This document shows positions 44,339 to 53,370 of a DNA stretch of 64,000 bases, in pieces. The DNA comes from Planctomycetota bacterium (GTDB taxonomy: Bacteria; Planctomycetota; Phycisphaerae; Phycisphaerales; UBA5793). Numbering within the stretch: the first letter of the stretch is position 1; each line of letters starts with the position of its first letter. The position numbers were made by a program, and so were the translations under genes. The DNA lies in the NCBI GenBank assembly GCA_963205185.1, contig CAUJHZ010000025.1, positions 1 to 64,000 of the forward strand, in the 5' to 3' direction. Below the pieces are notes generated by a model. It saw nothing but the letters and a program-made list of their open reading frames with translations, was not told the origin of the DNA and did no database searches.

Positions 44339-45371
44339 ACGTTCGATCGGCCGCGATGTGCCCCCGTACGTCATCGCCGAGATCGGCGTGAATCACGACG
44401 GATCGACGCAGCGCGCCCTGCAACTGGTCGAGGCGGCCAAGCACGCCGGCGCCGATGCGGTGAAGGTGCAGTACTTCGAGGCGGAGCGTCTGATGAGCCG
44501 GGCGTGCCGGCTGGCGGCGTATCAGCAGGCCGCGGGCGAAACCGATCCGCTTGAGATGTTGCGCGGCCTGCAACTCAATCGCGAAGCCATGAGCGAGATC
44601 GTCCGCTATGCGCATTCGCTCGATCTGCACGCAATTGTCACGATCTTCAGTCTCGAAGACGCGCCGCTGGCGAGCGAAATCGATTGGGATGCGATCAAGA
44701 CGGCTTCGCCGGACATCGTCAATACTCCGCTGCTCGAAGCGCTGGCGGCCGCCGGAAAGCCGCTGATCGTCAGCACCGGGGCGGCGAACGCGGAGGAGAT
44801 CAGCACTGCCCTTGCGCGGTTCGGCCACATGGCGCTGCACTGCGTCAGCGCCTACCCCACGCCCGATGAGTGTGCTCAACTTGCGGGGATCGGCGCGCTT
44901 GCTGATCTCGCCGACGCCGCGTGCCCGCAACGCGATGCCGCCATCGGCTACTCCGATCACACGCCTTCGATCGACACCGGCGGTCTCGCCGTCGCGTGCG
45001 GCGCGTGCGTGCTGGAGAAGCACCTGACGTGGAGCCGCACGGCGCGCGGGCCGGATCACGCGGCGTCTCTCGATCCCGGTCAGTTCGCGCAGTACGTTCA
45101 ACTCGCCCGCCGGGCCCACGCGATGCTCGGGCCGCGCGGCATCGTTATTCAGGATATCGAAATGGATGTGCGCACCGTCAGCCGGCAGTCGATCACCACG
45201 ACGCGCGACCTGCGTACCGGCGCGGTGCTCACTCGCGATGATCTCACTGTCAAGCGACCCGGCTCCGGTCTGCCCCCCGCCATGCTTGCCGCGCTGCCCG
45301 GCCGCCGGCTGTCGCGCGACGTCGCTGCGGATACGCCGCTCACTGCCGCGGATCTCGAAGGGGGAGCGTGA
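44325..45371 (+). CDS. neuB: N-acetylneuraminate synthase family protein (NeuB-like)
   Basis: 348 residues from the ATG at 44325. The start of the TIM barrel is YVIAEIGVNHDGSTQRALQL, with ADAVKVQYFEAERLM and KPLIVSTGAANAEEI following. The C-terminal SAF antifreeze-like domain starts near 285 (RQSITTTRDLRTGAVLTRDD). It condenses phosphoenolpyruvate with a hexosamine to make a nonulosonic acid. It lies between neuA (14-base overlap) and neuC (shared A at TGATG) in one operon. The specific sugar is not determined. Confidence 0.9.
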   Translation: MRFGERSIGRDVPPYVIAEIGVNHDGSTQRALQLVEAAKHAGADAVKVQYFEAERLMSRACRLAAYQQAAGETDPLEMLRGLQLNREAMSEIVRYAHSLDLHAIVTIFSLEDAPLASEIDWDAIKTASPDIVNTPLLEALAAAGKPLIVSTGAANAEEISTALARFGHMALHCVSAYPTPDECAQLAGIGALADLADAACPQRDAAIGYSDHTPSIDTGGLAVACGACVLEKHLTWSRTARGPDHAASLDPGQFAQYVQLARRAHAMLGPRGIVIQDIEMDVRTVSRQSITTTRDLRTGAVLTRDDLTVKRPGSGLPPAMLAALPGRRLSRDVAADTPLTAADLEGGA

Positions 45372-46501
45372 TGGCTGGGTCGCAGATGCCCTGGAGAATC
45401 GCGGTCGTGACCGGCTGCCGGGCCGACTATGGCCTGCTGCGACCGGTCATGCGCGCCATCGCGGCGTCGCCGGCGCTTGATCTGCAGGTGATCGTCACCG
45501 GCACGCATCTGCTGGCGGATGCGAACACGCGCGATGAAGTGGCGGCTGAGTTCGAGATCGCCGCCGAGGTGGCCATGCAGCGGCCCGGTGAATGCGGGCG
45601 GCTAGCGGACGCCGTGGCTTTGGGTCGCGGCGTCACGGGCCTGGCTGAGGCCGTTGGGAATCTCAAGCCGGATGTCGTTCTCGTGCTCGGCGATCGCATT
45701 GAAGCGTTTGCCGCGGCGTCGGCGGCGAGTGTGGCCGGATTCCTGGTCGCGCACGTGCACGGCGGCGACCGGGCTGAGGGCGTGGCCGATGAGGCGATGC
45801 GGCACGCGATCACCAAGCTCGCGCACATTCACTTTCCGGCCACCGAGCAAAGTGCTGAACGCATCCGGAGAATGGGCGAGCGCGAAGATTCCATTCATGT
45901 CGTCGGCTCCCCCGCCATCGACGATCTCGCATCGTTCGAACCGTTGACAGACGACCAACTCCGCAAGCTCGGCATTGATCCCGCGCGCGACTTCGCCGTC
46001 GTGCTGCACCACCCGACAGGGCTCGACGATGCGGTCGAGTTCGAAACGATGTCGGCGATCCTTGCGGCGACGGATGCGGCGTTCGAGGGCAACATCCTCG
46101 TCGGCGCACCGAACCATGATCCGGGACGGGCGGCAGTGCTGCGCGCGATCGGGCAGCGGCGAATACTGCCTCATCTTCCCCGGCAGCGGTTCATCGGCCT
46201 GCTCCGGCGGGCGAGGGTGCTCGTCGGCGACTCATCGGCGGGTCTGATCGAAGCCGCGGCGCTTGGACTGCCGGTGGTCAACATCGGACCAAGACAGGCC
46301 GGGAGAGAACGCGGCGACAACGCGATCGACGTCCCCGCGCTCAGTGCGAACGCAGTCGGGCAGGCGATTGAGGAGGCTCGTCGTCTCAAGCCCGGCACAA
46401 GCCATCCCTACGGCCACGGCCGCGCGGGCCAACGCATCGCGGCGGTGCTGGTGCGTTTGCAAGAGTCGCCGCCTTCGATCCGCAAGTGCAACGCGTACTA
46501 A
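45371..46501 (+). CDS. neuC: UDP-GlcNAc 2-epimerase, hydrolysing (NeuC-like)
   Basis: 376 residues from the ATG at 45371 (GTG at 45368 is the alternative). The fold and motifs fit hydrolysing epimerases: IAVVTGCRADYGLLRPVMRA near the start, VLVLGDRIEAFAAASAAS, AHVHGGDRAEGVADEAMRHA, and the C-terminal VLVGDSSAGLIEAAALGLPV. It makes ManNAc or 6-deoxy-diacetyl-Alt/Man derivatives, the precursor for NeuB. With neuB and neuA it completes a route from UDP-GlcNAc to a CMP-nonulosonate. The enzyme subtype (NeuC versus LegG) is not decided. Confidence 0.88.
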   Translation: MAGSQMPWRIAVVTGCRADYGLLRPVMRAIAASPALDLQVIVTGTHLLADANTRDEVAAEFEIAAEVAMQRPGECGRLADAVALGRGVTGLAEAVGNLKPDVVLVLGDRIEAFAAASAASVAGFLVAHVHGGDRAEGVADEAMRHAITKLAHIHFPATEQSAERIRRMGEREDSIHVVGSPAIDDLASFEPLTDDQLRKLGIDPARDFAVVLHHPTGLDDAVEFETMSAILAATDAAFEGNILVGAPNHDPGRAAVLRAIGQRRILPHLPRQRFIGLLRRARVLVGDSSAGLIEAAALGLPVVNIGPRQAGRERGDNAIDVPALSANAVGQAIEEARRLKPGTSHPYGHGRAGQRIAAVLVRLQESPPSIRKCNAY

Positions 46502-46538
46502 CATGCCGTAGGAATTCGAACCACTTTGCGGGTCTTTG

Positions 46539-46988
46539 ATGCGGATGCGCGGTATCTACTGCAGAAACTGCAAGTACAACCTTCGCGGCTTGCCCCGCGG
46601 CCGGTGCCCGGAGTGCGGGACTGCGTTTGATCCGCGCGACTCCGACTCGTTCAACCGCACCGACAAGCCTTTCGTCGTCCATGTCGCCTGGGATGTTTGT
46701 GTTCGCGCCGCCGTCGCCGTCCTGACGCTGGGCCTCTGGAGCCTCACCAGTCTTGCCGAGCAACGAAGCGCTCTCTCGATGTTCGCCGGCCCATTCTTTC
46801 TCTGCCGAGCGGCCACGGAGTGGCCGCACCGCATCGCAGCAGTGATCGTGATATTCTCGATCATGGCGCCACTGGGTCTGTGGGTTTGGACCGGCCGAAC
46901 CAGATACTTGCTGTTTGTGGCGATTGCCTGTGTTGGCGCGATCTTTGTGTCGATGTCGCTTGTTGCCTTCAACAGGGGGCGTGCGTGA
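46539..46988 (+). CDS. Zinc-ribbon membrane protein
   Basis: 149 residues. The N-terminal ribbon is CRNCKYNLRGLPRGRCPECG, a motif repeatedly seen at the start of planctomycete membrane proteins. Three to four membrane helices follow (about 50-70, 78-95, 100-120, 127-143). No catalytic motif is present. It follows neuC by 37 bases but is probably a separate unit. It ends before a bidirectional hairpin (47039-47064). Confidence 0.6.
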   Translation: MRMRGIYCRNCKYNLRGLPRGRCPECGTAFDPRDSDSFNRTDKPFVVHVAWDVCVRAAVAVLTLGLWSLTSLAEQRSALSMFAGPFFLCRAATEWPHRIAAVIVIFSIMAPLGLWVWTGRTRYLLFVAIACVGAIFVSMSLVAFNRGRA

Positions 46989-47038
46989 ATCGTGCTGGGG
47001 GAAGAAGGGCGGCAGCGAAAGACGCGCCCCCACCCTGA

Positions 47039-47064
47039 CCCTCCCCCGCAGAGCCGGGGGAGGG
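47039..47064. terminator. Hairpin between convergent genes, probable terminator
   Basis: A perfect 10-bp inverted repeat, CCCTCCCCCG / CGGGGGAGGG, with a 6-base loop separates the zinc-ribbon membrane gene (ends 46988) and the second lemA (ends 47088). A poly-T tract is not obvious, so Rho-independent activity is moderately likely only. Confidence 0.5.
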
Positions 47065-47087
47065 AACATGGTCACCCTGGAACGTGG

Positions 47088-47654
47088 TCACCCCATCTCC
47101 ACCCGCGGCGTGACGCGTTCGGCGTCGCTGCTCAACTCAAAGTAGTCGCCGCCCTGGAAGTTGAACATGCCGGCGACCATGCTCGACGGCACGGTCTGGC
47201 ACAACTGCCGCATCTCGCGGGTGTTGGCGTTGAAAAAGCGGCGGGCCGCGGCGATGCGGTCTTCCGTCAGGGCCAGTTCGCGCTGGAGTTCGAGGAAGTG
47301 CGCATCGGCTTTCAACTGCGGGTAGTGCTCGACGACGGCAAACAACTGCTTGAGGCCGAGCATGAGTTTCGTCTCGTCAGCGGCCTGCGACGCGGCGCTG
47401 CCGTGGTTGGCCGCGGCGGCGTTGCGCAGGGCGATGACTCTTTCGAGCGTTTCCTTCTCGTGGGCGGCGTAACCCTTGACGGTGTTGACGAGGTTGGGGA
47501 TGAGGTCGTAGCGGCGCTTGAGTTCGACGTCGACATCCGACCACGACTCAATGACCATCTGCCGCAGCCCGACGAGGCGGTTGTAGGTGACGATGATGTA
47601 GAGCAGCGGCAGCAGGACGATCAGGCCGAAGATGATCAGCACGGGCCACATCAT
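47088..47654 (-). CDS. LemA family protein (second copy)
   Basis: 188 residues. It starts with a membrane helix (VLIIFGLIVLLPLLYIIV), then the LemA core WSDVDVELKRRYDLIPNLVN, TVKGYAAHEKETLERVIALR, LKADAHFLELQRELALTEDR and RFFNANTREMRQLCQTVPSS. It is the last gene in the nuoD-nuoE-small-small-lemA unit (minus strand), starting 6 bases after the preceding gene. It has no M48 partner here, unlike the first copy at 24675. Confidence 0.9.
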   Translation of the reverse strand: MMWPVLIIFGLIVLLPLLYIIVTYNRLVGLRQMVIESWSDVDVELKRRYDLIPNLVNTVKGYAAHEKETLERVIALRNAAAANHGSAASQAADETKLMLGLKQLFAVVEHYPQLKADAHFLELQRELALTEDRIAAARRFFNANTREMRQLCQTVPSSMVAGMFNFQGGDYFELSSDAERVTPRVEMG

Positions 47655-47660
47655 GACTGC

Positions 47661-47873
47661 TTATTCCGATTCGCCCTTTGGTCCATACACCGCGGCGAAG
47701 AAAACCGAGCCGAGCAGGAAGACCACGCCCAGGCAGAGCAGAAACGCGACGGAATCGACGAGCGACATGCCCAGCAGGCGCGACGCCGCGAACCCGCCGC
47801 CGAACCACAGAGCGGCCGCCACGGCAATGCGCGAAAGAACCTGCTTCGTACTCAGGCGGGCGTGGCTACTCAT
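47661..47873 (-). CDS. Small two-helix membrane protein
   Basis: 70 residues. Two membrane helices (about 15-33, IAVAAALWFGGGFAASRLL, and 40-60, VAFLLCLGVVFLLGSVFFAA) with a short acidic C-terminus. It overlaps the 62-aa gene by 8 bases and precedes lemA by 6 bases, so it is part of the operon downstream of nuoE. No family is recognised. Confidence 0.55.
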   Translation of the reverse strand: MSSHARLSTKQVLSRIAVAAALWFGGGFAASRLLGMSLVDSVAFLLCLGVVFLLGSVFFAAVYGPKGESE

Positions 47874-48054
47874 CGCGCACCTCGATCTCGCGGATACGGG
47901 TTTCGCGGATGATCGTCGAGCCGCGCTTTTCCTCGCGATGCTCCGACTCGACGATGCGCCGGTCCTTGCTCACGTCCTGACGAACGCCCCTGATGATGTG
48001 GCCGAAGAATTCGCCGATACAGCGCATGAGCGGCTTGCGTGGCTCGCCGGGCAT
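47866..48054 (-). CDS. Small charged hypothetical protein
   Basis: 62 residues, mostly charged (EHREEKRGSTIIRETRIREI). No domain is recognised. It starts 1 base after nuoE stops and overlaps the two-helix gene by 8 bases. The composition suggests a soluble accessory protein of the operon. Confidence 0.5.
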   Translation of the reverse strand: MPGEPRKPLMRCIGEFFGHIIRGVRQDVSKDRRIVESEHREEKRGSTIIRETRIREIEVRDE

Positions 48055-48055
48055 G

Positions 48056-48601
48056 TCAGCCCCGCCCGTTCTCGCGGGCCCGGATGTCGTCGATCATGGC
48101 GTCCATCTGCTCGATGGTGATGAGGTCGTGCCGCTCTTCGTTGACCAGCGCACACGGGGCCGTGTCGCACGCGCCCAGGCATTCCATGCAGCGCAGGGTG
48201 AACAGCCCGTCGCTCGTGGTCTCGTGCGGCTCGATGCCGAGCTTGCCGCGCAGGTAATCGACGATCTGCTGGTGGCCGCAGGCCTCGCACGCGATTGACT
48301 GGCACACGCCGATGATGTACTTGCCCACGGGGGTGAAGAAGAACTCTTCGTAGAACGACGCCGTGTCGAGCACCTGCGCGGGCGTGAGTTCGAGGAAATC
48401 CGCGACTTCGAGCAGCGCCTGGTGCGGCAGGTAGCCGGCGTGGTGCTGCACCTCGTGGAGCACGGGCAGCAGCGCGGCCATTTTTGTTTCGTAGCGCGGC
48501 AGGATGCGGCGCGTGAGGTCGGCCCTGATCTCTTCAGTGAGATAGGGCTGCTCGCGCCGCTCGATGGTCATCGTCGCCGAATTCTTGGTGATCCACGCCA
48601 T
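48056..48601 (-). CDS. nuoE: NADH-quinone oxidoreductase subunit E
   Basis: 181 residues. The 24-kDa subunit binds a 2Fe-2S cluster. The ligands are in GVCQSIACEACG and RCMECLGACDTAPCALVNEE, and the helical N-terminus LLPVLHEVQHHAGYLPHQAL is typical. It transfers electrons from NuoF to NuoG in complex I. It starts 13 bases after nuoD and is followed by small genes and lemA rather than nuoF, which is 27 kb away. Confidence 0.93.
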   Translation of the reverse strand: MAWITKNSATMTIERREQPYLTEEIRADLTRRILPRYETKMAALLPVLHEVQHHAGYLPHQALLEVADFLELTPAQVLDTASFYEEFFFTPVGKYIIGVCQSIACEACGHQQIVDYLRGKLGIEPHETTSDGLFTLRCMECLGACDTAPCALVNEERHDLITIEQMDAMIDDIRARENGRG

Positions 48602-48614
48602 GGATGGCCCCGCC

Positions 48615-49904
48615 TCAGCGATCGAGTTCCGCCGCGATGATGTTCAGGCTGCCCAGGATGGCGACCGAATCGGAGAGCAGGTGCCCCTCGAGCATCTTCG
48701 CAAACGACTGGTAGTTGATGAACGAGGGCGGCCTCGTCCGCGCCCGCCATGAGCGCGGTCCGCCGTCGGAAACGATGTAGTAGCCCAGTTCGCCGTTTGC
48801 GGTCTCCTGGCAGTCGTAGACCTCGGCGACGGGCGCCTTCCAGCCGCGATTGGTCATGATGATCTCAAAGTGCTGGATCAGCCCCTCGATCGAGCCGTAG
48901 ACCTGGCTCTTGGAGGGCTTGGTGAACTTGGCGTCGGCGAAGGTGTTGACCGAGCCGCCGGGAATGTCATCGATGAGCTGTCGGATGATCTCGACGGACT
49001 GGCGCATCTCGAACAGGCGGACGAAGTAGCGGCTGAAGACGTCGCCTTCGGCCATGACCGCGACCTTGAACTTGACGCCGGGCGCGCCCTGGCCGTCCCA
49101 GTTGTCGGCGTAGCAGAGGTATGGCTCATCTTTGCGCACATCGCGCCGCACGCCTGCGGCCCGCGCGACCGGGCCGGTGAGGCTCCAGGCGATGGCCTCC
49201 TCGGCCGAGATGGCGCCGATGCCCTGGGTGCGGTCGAGGAAGATGCGATTGCGGTTGAGCAGTGTTTCGACGTCGTCGAGCGCCGGGGGCAGTTCTTCGT
49301 CGATGAAGCGCTTGACGAGCGTCTTGAAGGTCTTCTCGTCGGGCAGGTCCTGCATGAGGCCGCCGACGCGCGTCCAATCCGGGTGGAAGCGCTGGCCGCA
49401 GATGAAATCGCAGATGTCGTTGATGCGCTCGCGCTGGTTGAAGCCGTAAAGGAACCCGGTGAACGCGCCGAGATCGAGAGCCGCAGCCCCGACGCACAGG
49501 AGGTGGTCCTGGATGCGGCCGAGTTCAGCCATGATCGTGCGGAGCACCTTGCAACGCGGCGTGATGTCGATGCCAAAGAGCGTCTCGACGGCGCCGTGCC
49601 AGGCGATGTCGTTGGCAATCGGCGAGACGTAGTTCATCCGGCTGACGGTGCAGACGTACTGGTTGTAGTCGTGATGCTCGGCGAGCTTCTCGAAGCCCGA
49701 GTGGAGGTAGCCGATGTGCGGCGTGACGCGGGCGACCCGCTCGCCGTCGAGTTCCATGACGAGGCGCAGGGTGGTGTGCGTGGCGGGATGTTGCGGGCCG
49801 AAGTTGAGCACCCACCGGTCGCCGGTGTCCACGTGCTCCTTCAGGTAGTCCACCCGCTCGTCATCGAGTTCGATGGGATCGATCGGCTTGATCGTGTAGG
49901 GCAT
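48615..49904 (-). CDS. nuoD: NADH-quinone oxidoreductase subunit D
   Basis: 429 residues. The 49-kDa subunit has LNFGPQHPATHTTLRLVMEL, HIGYLHSGFEKLAEHHDYNQ, and the quinone-site region (NYVSPIANDIAWHGAVETLF). It forms part of the quinone-binding junction of complex I. It is the first recognised gene of the operon. No nuoC, nuoB or nuoA is within the window on either side, so the complex is encoded in dispersed loci. The length is normal. Confidence 0.95.
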   Translation of the reverse strand: MPYTIKPIDPIELDDERVDYLKEHVDTGDRWVLNFGPQHPATHTTLRLVMELDGERVARVTPHIGYLHSGFEKLAEHHDYNQYVCTVSRMNYVSPIANDIAWHGAVETLFGIDITPRCKVLRTIMAELGRIQDHLLCVGAAALDLGAFTGFLYGFNQRERINDICDFICGQRFHPDWTRVGGLMQDLPDEKTFKTLVKRFIDEELPPALDDVETLLNRNRIFLDRTQGIGAISAEEAIAWSLTGPVARAAGVRRDVRKDEPYLCYADNWDGQGAPGVKFKVAVMAEGDVFSRYFVRLFEMRQSVEIIRQLIDDIPGGSVNTFADAKFTKPSKSQVYGSIEGLIQHFEIIMTNRGWKAPVAEVYDCQETANGELGYYIVSDGGPRSWRARTRPPSFINYQSFAKMLEGHLLSDSVAILGSLNIIAAELDR

Positions 49905-50005
49905 GGTCGGTCGCGCTTCCCAAGGTCTGATGCAGCGGCATCATAGGTCGCCGGCGGTGTTCGGTGCAGGCAGAATGGAAAGCGATCCCGCCGGCGCAGC
50001 GCGAC

Positions 50006-50272
50006 TCAAAAGCCGGACATCTGGCTGGCGTAGCGGCGATACAACCGGTACAGATAAACCGAGAGAATGCCGGCGCCCAGGAGCATTGCCAGGCCGGTGT
50101 ACATCGCGGCCGGGCCGGCCTGTGCGGCGACGGCGCCGGTGATCTCCGCTTCGGCGCTGCCGCCGGCTGCGCCGCCGCCAAACCAGTAGTCGTACAGTTC
50201 CCAGCCTCCGTAGCCGACCATGAAGATGATGGCCGAGGCGATGAGCAGTTGATGGAAGACGATGAGTTTCAT
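50006..50272 (-). CDS. Small two-helix membrane protein upstream of nuoD
   Basis: 88 residues. Two membrane helices (about 5-20, FHQLLIASAIIFMVGYG, and 55-73, AMYTGLAMLLGAGILSVYLY) are separated by a Gly/Ala-rich loop. The basic end RRYASQMSGF is cytosolic if the N-terminus is outside. It ends 102 bases before nuoD starts and may be cotranscribed. A role with complex I is possible but unproven. Confidence 0.55.
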   Translation of the reverse strand: MKLIVFHQLLIASAIIFMVGYGGWELYDYWFGGGAAGGSAEAEITGAVAAQAGPAAMYTGLAMLLGAGILSVYLYRLYRRYASQMSGF

Positions 50273-50419
50273 GTCGGTTGATTCATTCTAGTGTGGCCGC
50301 GGCGACTTGCTCCGCGGGGAGGTCGGCAGCCGAGGCTTGACGTTTCAAGCGTCTAGAATACAGCACCTTACCGAGTCGATTCACCCCGTGTGCCCCCGGA
50401 GGGGGAAGGCATATCGATC

Positions 50420-52078
50420 ATGAGCACCATTCCCAGGCAATCCACCGCCGCTGCCGATGCAGTCAAGCCTTCGGTCGATCCCCATGCGGTGAGCCTTTCC
50501 GGCTACGTCGTTGATCGCGTGTACGGGCCGGCCAGCGCCGAGGGCCGCGACTACGCCGGCGACGTCGGCGAACCGGGGGAGTTCCCCTATACGCGCGGCA
50601 TCCATCCGGGCATGTACCGCGACCGCCTGTGGACGATGCGTCAGTTCGCCGGGTTCGGCAATGCCGACGACACGAACCGGCGCTTCAAGTACCTGCTCGC
50701 AGCCGCGCACGGCACCAAGGCGAACACGGGGCTCTCGACGGCGTTCGATCTGCCCACATTGATGGGGCGCGACAGCGATGATCCGCTCTCGGCGGGCGAG
50801 GTCGGCCGGTGCGGCGTGGCCATCGACACCATTGAAGACATGCACCGGCTCTACGCCGACATTCCCATCGACCACGTCACCGTCAGCCAGACCATCAACG
50901 GGCCGGCGGCGATCATCTGGGCGATGTACCTCGCCATGGCCCGGCAGCGGGGCTTTGACTGGACCAGCCTCGGCGGGACGCTGCAGAATGACATCCTCAA
51001 GGAGTTCCACGCGCAGAACGAGTTCATCTATCCGCCCGAGGCTTCGACCAAGCTCGTCATCGACACGATCGAGTTCCAGTCGGAGCACGTGCCGCGCTGG
51101 AACAGCGTTTCCATCTCGGGCTACCACATCCGCGAAGCGGGTTCGACGGCGACGCAGGAGCTGGCGTTCACGCTGCGCGACGGCATGGAGTATGTCGAGT
51201 GGGCGATGAAGCGCGGCATGGATGTCGATGAGTTCGCGCCGCGCCTCTCGTTCTTCTTCAACAGCCACAACGAGTTCTTCGAAGAGATCTGTAAGCTCCG
51301 CGCCGCTCGGCGCATCTGGGCGAAGATGATGCGCGATCGCTACAAGGCGAAGAATCCGCGCTCATGGCTGCTGCGCACGCACGTGCAGACCGCCGGCTGC
51401 TCGCTCACCGAGCAGCAGCCCTACAACAACATCATCCGCGTGGCCTACCAGGCCATGGCCGGCGTGCTGGGCGGCTGCCAGAGCCTGCACACCGACTCGA
51501 TGGATGAGACGCTCGGCCTGCCCACCGAGCAGGCCGTCACCATCGCGCTGCGCACGCAGCAGATCCTGGCGCACGAGACGGGCGTGACGCGCACGGCCGA
51601 TCCGCTGGGCGGATCGTACTACGTCGAAGCCCTGACCGACCAGATGGAAAAGGACGCGTTGGAGATCATCCACGAGATCGACGACATGGGCGGGGTGATC
51701 GGCGGCATCACGCGCGGCTACTTCCGCCGCTCGATCGCCGAGGCTTCGTACCGATTCGGCCAGGAAATGGAGCGCGGCGAGCGCCTCATCGTGGGCGTCA
51801 ACGCGTACGTCGATGAGAACGAGCAGCGCGACGTCGAGATTTTGCAGATCAGCCACAAGGTGGAGACGGACCAGATCGCGCGGCTTGCCGAATTCAAGAA
51901 GCGGCGCGACGCGGCGAAGGTGAAAGGCGCACTCGATCGCATCCGCGAGGCGGCCCGAAACGATGAGAACGTGATGCCGAGCCTCATCGACGGCGCCGAA
52001 TCGAACTGCACGCTGGGGGAAATGGTGCAGGCGATGGCGGACGTCTACGGCCGCTACAGCGGCGGGCCGGAGTGGTGA
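50420..52078 (+). CDS. Methylmalonyl-CoA mutase large (alpha) subunit
   Basis: 552 residues from the ATG at 50420 (an upstream purine-rich site GGAGGGGGAAGG supports it). Catalytic TIM barrel: [75 protein letters not shown] and [20 protein letters not shown]. It has no C-terminal cobalamin-binding domain, so it needs a separate small subunit, which is not in the window. It isomerises methylmalonyl-CoA to succinyl-CoA. A divergent small membrane gene lies upstream. Confidence 0.9.
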   Translation: MSTIPRQSTAAADAVKPSVDPHAVSLSGYVVDRVYGPASAEGRDYAGDVGEPGEFPYTRGIHPGMYRDRLWTMRQFAGFGNADDTNRRFKYLLAAAHGTKANTGLSTAFDLPTLMGRDSDDPLSAGEVGRCGVAIDTIEDMHRLYADIPIDHVTVSQTINGPAAIIWAMYLAMARQRGFDWTSLGGTLQNDILKEFHAQNEFIYPPEASTKLVIDTIEFQSEHVPRWNSVSISGYHIREAGSTATQELAFTLRDGMEYVEWAMKRGMDVDEFAPRLSFFFNSHNEFFEEICKLRAARRIWAKMMRDRYKAKNPRSWLLRTHVQTAGCSLTEQQPYNNIIRVAYQAMAGVLGGCQSLHTDSMDETLGLPTEQAVTIALRTQQILAHETGVTRTADPLGGSYYVEALTDQMEKDALEIIHEIDDMGGVIGGITRGYFRRSIAEASYRFGQEMERGERLIVGVNAYVDENEQRDVEILQISHKVETDQIARLAEFKKRRDAAKVKGALDRIREAARNDENVMPSLIDGAESNCTLGEMVQAMADVYGRYSGGPEW

Positions 52079-52244
52079 AGTTCACACGCCTGTAATCTTC
52101 GCAGAAAACCGAACTTCTGCCACACCGGGCGACCGGTCTGCTGGTATCATGGCCGGCATTGAGATGGCGCTGCGTCCGACCGCGGTGGGATGGATCAGGC
52201 CGTCTTTGATCGGCATCCCCAACAGCAGAGCAAGGAGCATGAGA

Positions 52245-52733
52245 ATGAGCAATGTCAATCCCATTCCTGAAGGGCTCGATGGCATCATCGCCCACCTCGT
52301 CGTCAATGACTGCGGCAAGGCGATCGAGTTTTATAAGAAGGCGTTCGGCGCTGAAGAGATCTGCCGCATGCCCGCGCCCGATGGCCGCCTCATGCACGCC
52401 GAGGTGAAGATCGGCTCGACGACTCTCTTTCTCTGCGATGACTTCCCGGAATACTGCGGCGGCAAAGCGCGCAATCCTCAGGCGCTGGGCAACACGCCCG
52501 TCACGCTCACGCAGTATGTGCGCGACTGCGACGCCGCCATCGACCGCGCCGCCAAGGCCGGGGCGACCGTCACCATGCCGGCGGCGGACATGTTCTGGGG
52601 CGATCGCTACGGCACGATCAGCGATCCATTCGGCCATGCGTGGGCCTTCTGCACCCATCTCAAGGACATGACGCCGCAGGAAATGGATGAGGCCGCCAAG
52701 GCCGCCTTCAGCGGCGCCGGCTGCAACGACTGA
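52245..52733 (+). CDS. VOC family (PhnB/glyoxalase-like) protein
   Basis: 162 residues from the ATG at 52245, which sits at correct spacing from AAGGAG. Two VOC beta-alpha-beta units are seen: IIAHLVVNDCGKAIEFYKKA, then FGAEEICRMPAPDGRLMHAE, and DRYGTISDPFGHAWAFCTHL. It belongs to the PhnB-like group, for which the precise reaction is not known. Metal ligands are uncertain (His in LMHAE; Asp/Gly in DPFGHAW). It follows the mutase gene by 166 bases. Vicinal oxygen chelate enzymes can epimerise methylmalonyl-CoA, but this one lacks that subfamily's clear signature. Confidence 0.75.
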   Translation: MSNVNPIPEGLDGIIAHLVVNDCGKAIEFYKKAFGAEEICRMPAPDGRLMHAEVKIGSTTLFLCDDFPEYCGGKARNPQALGNTPVTLTQYVRDCDAAIDRAAKAGATVTMPAADMFWGDRYGTISDPFGHAWAFCTHLKDMTPQEMDEAAKAAFSGAGCND

Positions 52734-52758
52734 GTTCGACCTCATGACGCACCTGCCT

Positions 52759-52791
52759 CGGACCGTCACGACGTGGCGGTCCGGGCTTTTT
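52759..52791 (+). terminator. Rho-independent terminator after the VOC gene
   Basis: An 11-bp stem (CGGACCGTCAC / GTGGCGGTCCG, one G-U pair) with a GAC triloop is followed by GGCTTTTT. It lies 25 bases after the VOC stop. The stem strength and T-run are typical of an intrinsic terminator. Confidence 0.85.
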
Positions 52792-52905
52792 CTGTCGGCC
52801 GCGATCAAGGTGATTTGCCTAACGGGACCGCCGGGAGACTTCCTTACCATACAGGTAGCGATATGTCTCACTTCAACTCGATCCAGCGAGCAAAGGGGAG
52901 AACTC

Positions 52906-53370
52906 ATGGCTGCCGCATCAACGGCCACCAGGCCGATTTCGTGCGTACTCGTCGCTGACCAGCAGGTCGGCCGGCTTTTCGCATCGGGCCGCCGCAATGG
53001 CCGGCTGCACCTGGAGGAACTCGCAGCCCATCCGAATAAACTCAGGCCGCACGACCGCGGCGGTAAACCGCCCGCCACGGGCCCACAGCGGGCGCCTTAC
53101 GCCGAGCCGGATCGTGACCACGACGTAATGCGCGATCAGTTCGCCGCCGACCTGATCGCATGGCTGCAGAACGAATTGCGTCTGCGCCCGACGGACGGCA
53201 CGCTCGTGCTCTTTGCCCCGCCTGAATTCCTCGGCGCGCTGCGCAGCGCCATGTCCTCGAGGCCCCTGCCGGCGCGCATCACCGATCAACCGCTCGATCT
53301 CGCCTGGCTGTCCACGAGCGAACTCGAGCGGCATCCGAGCGTCATCCGCGAGCTTTCTCCGCCTGAGTAG
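52906..53370 (+). CDS. Host attachment protein-like (AtsE-type)
   Basis: 154 residues from the ATG at 52906 (AAAGGGGAG ribosome site). The family pattern is visible: CVLVADQQVGRLFASGRRNG, then HLEELAAHPNKLRPHDRGGK, and near the end LVLFAPPEFLGALRSAMSSR with ELSPPE. Members are linked by name to plant attachment in rhizobia, but the biochemical role is unclear. It overlaps the convergent membrane gene by 29 bases. It starts after the terminator, so it has its own promoter. Confidence 0.75.
   Translation: MAAASTATRPISCVLVADQQVGRLFASGRRNGRLHLEELAAHPNKLRPHDRGGKPPATGPQRAPYAEPDRDHDVMRDQFAADLIAWLQNELRLRPTDGTLVLFAPPEFLGALRSAMSSRPLPARITDQPLDLAWLSTSELERHPSVIRELSPPE

Noticed and set aside
50330-50370. 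Possible promoter (TTGACG with TAGAAT nearby) before the mutase gene
   Set aside because: The spacing between the two hexamers is about 11 bases, too short for a normal promoter. The nearby GACG/CGTC inverted repeat may be chance.
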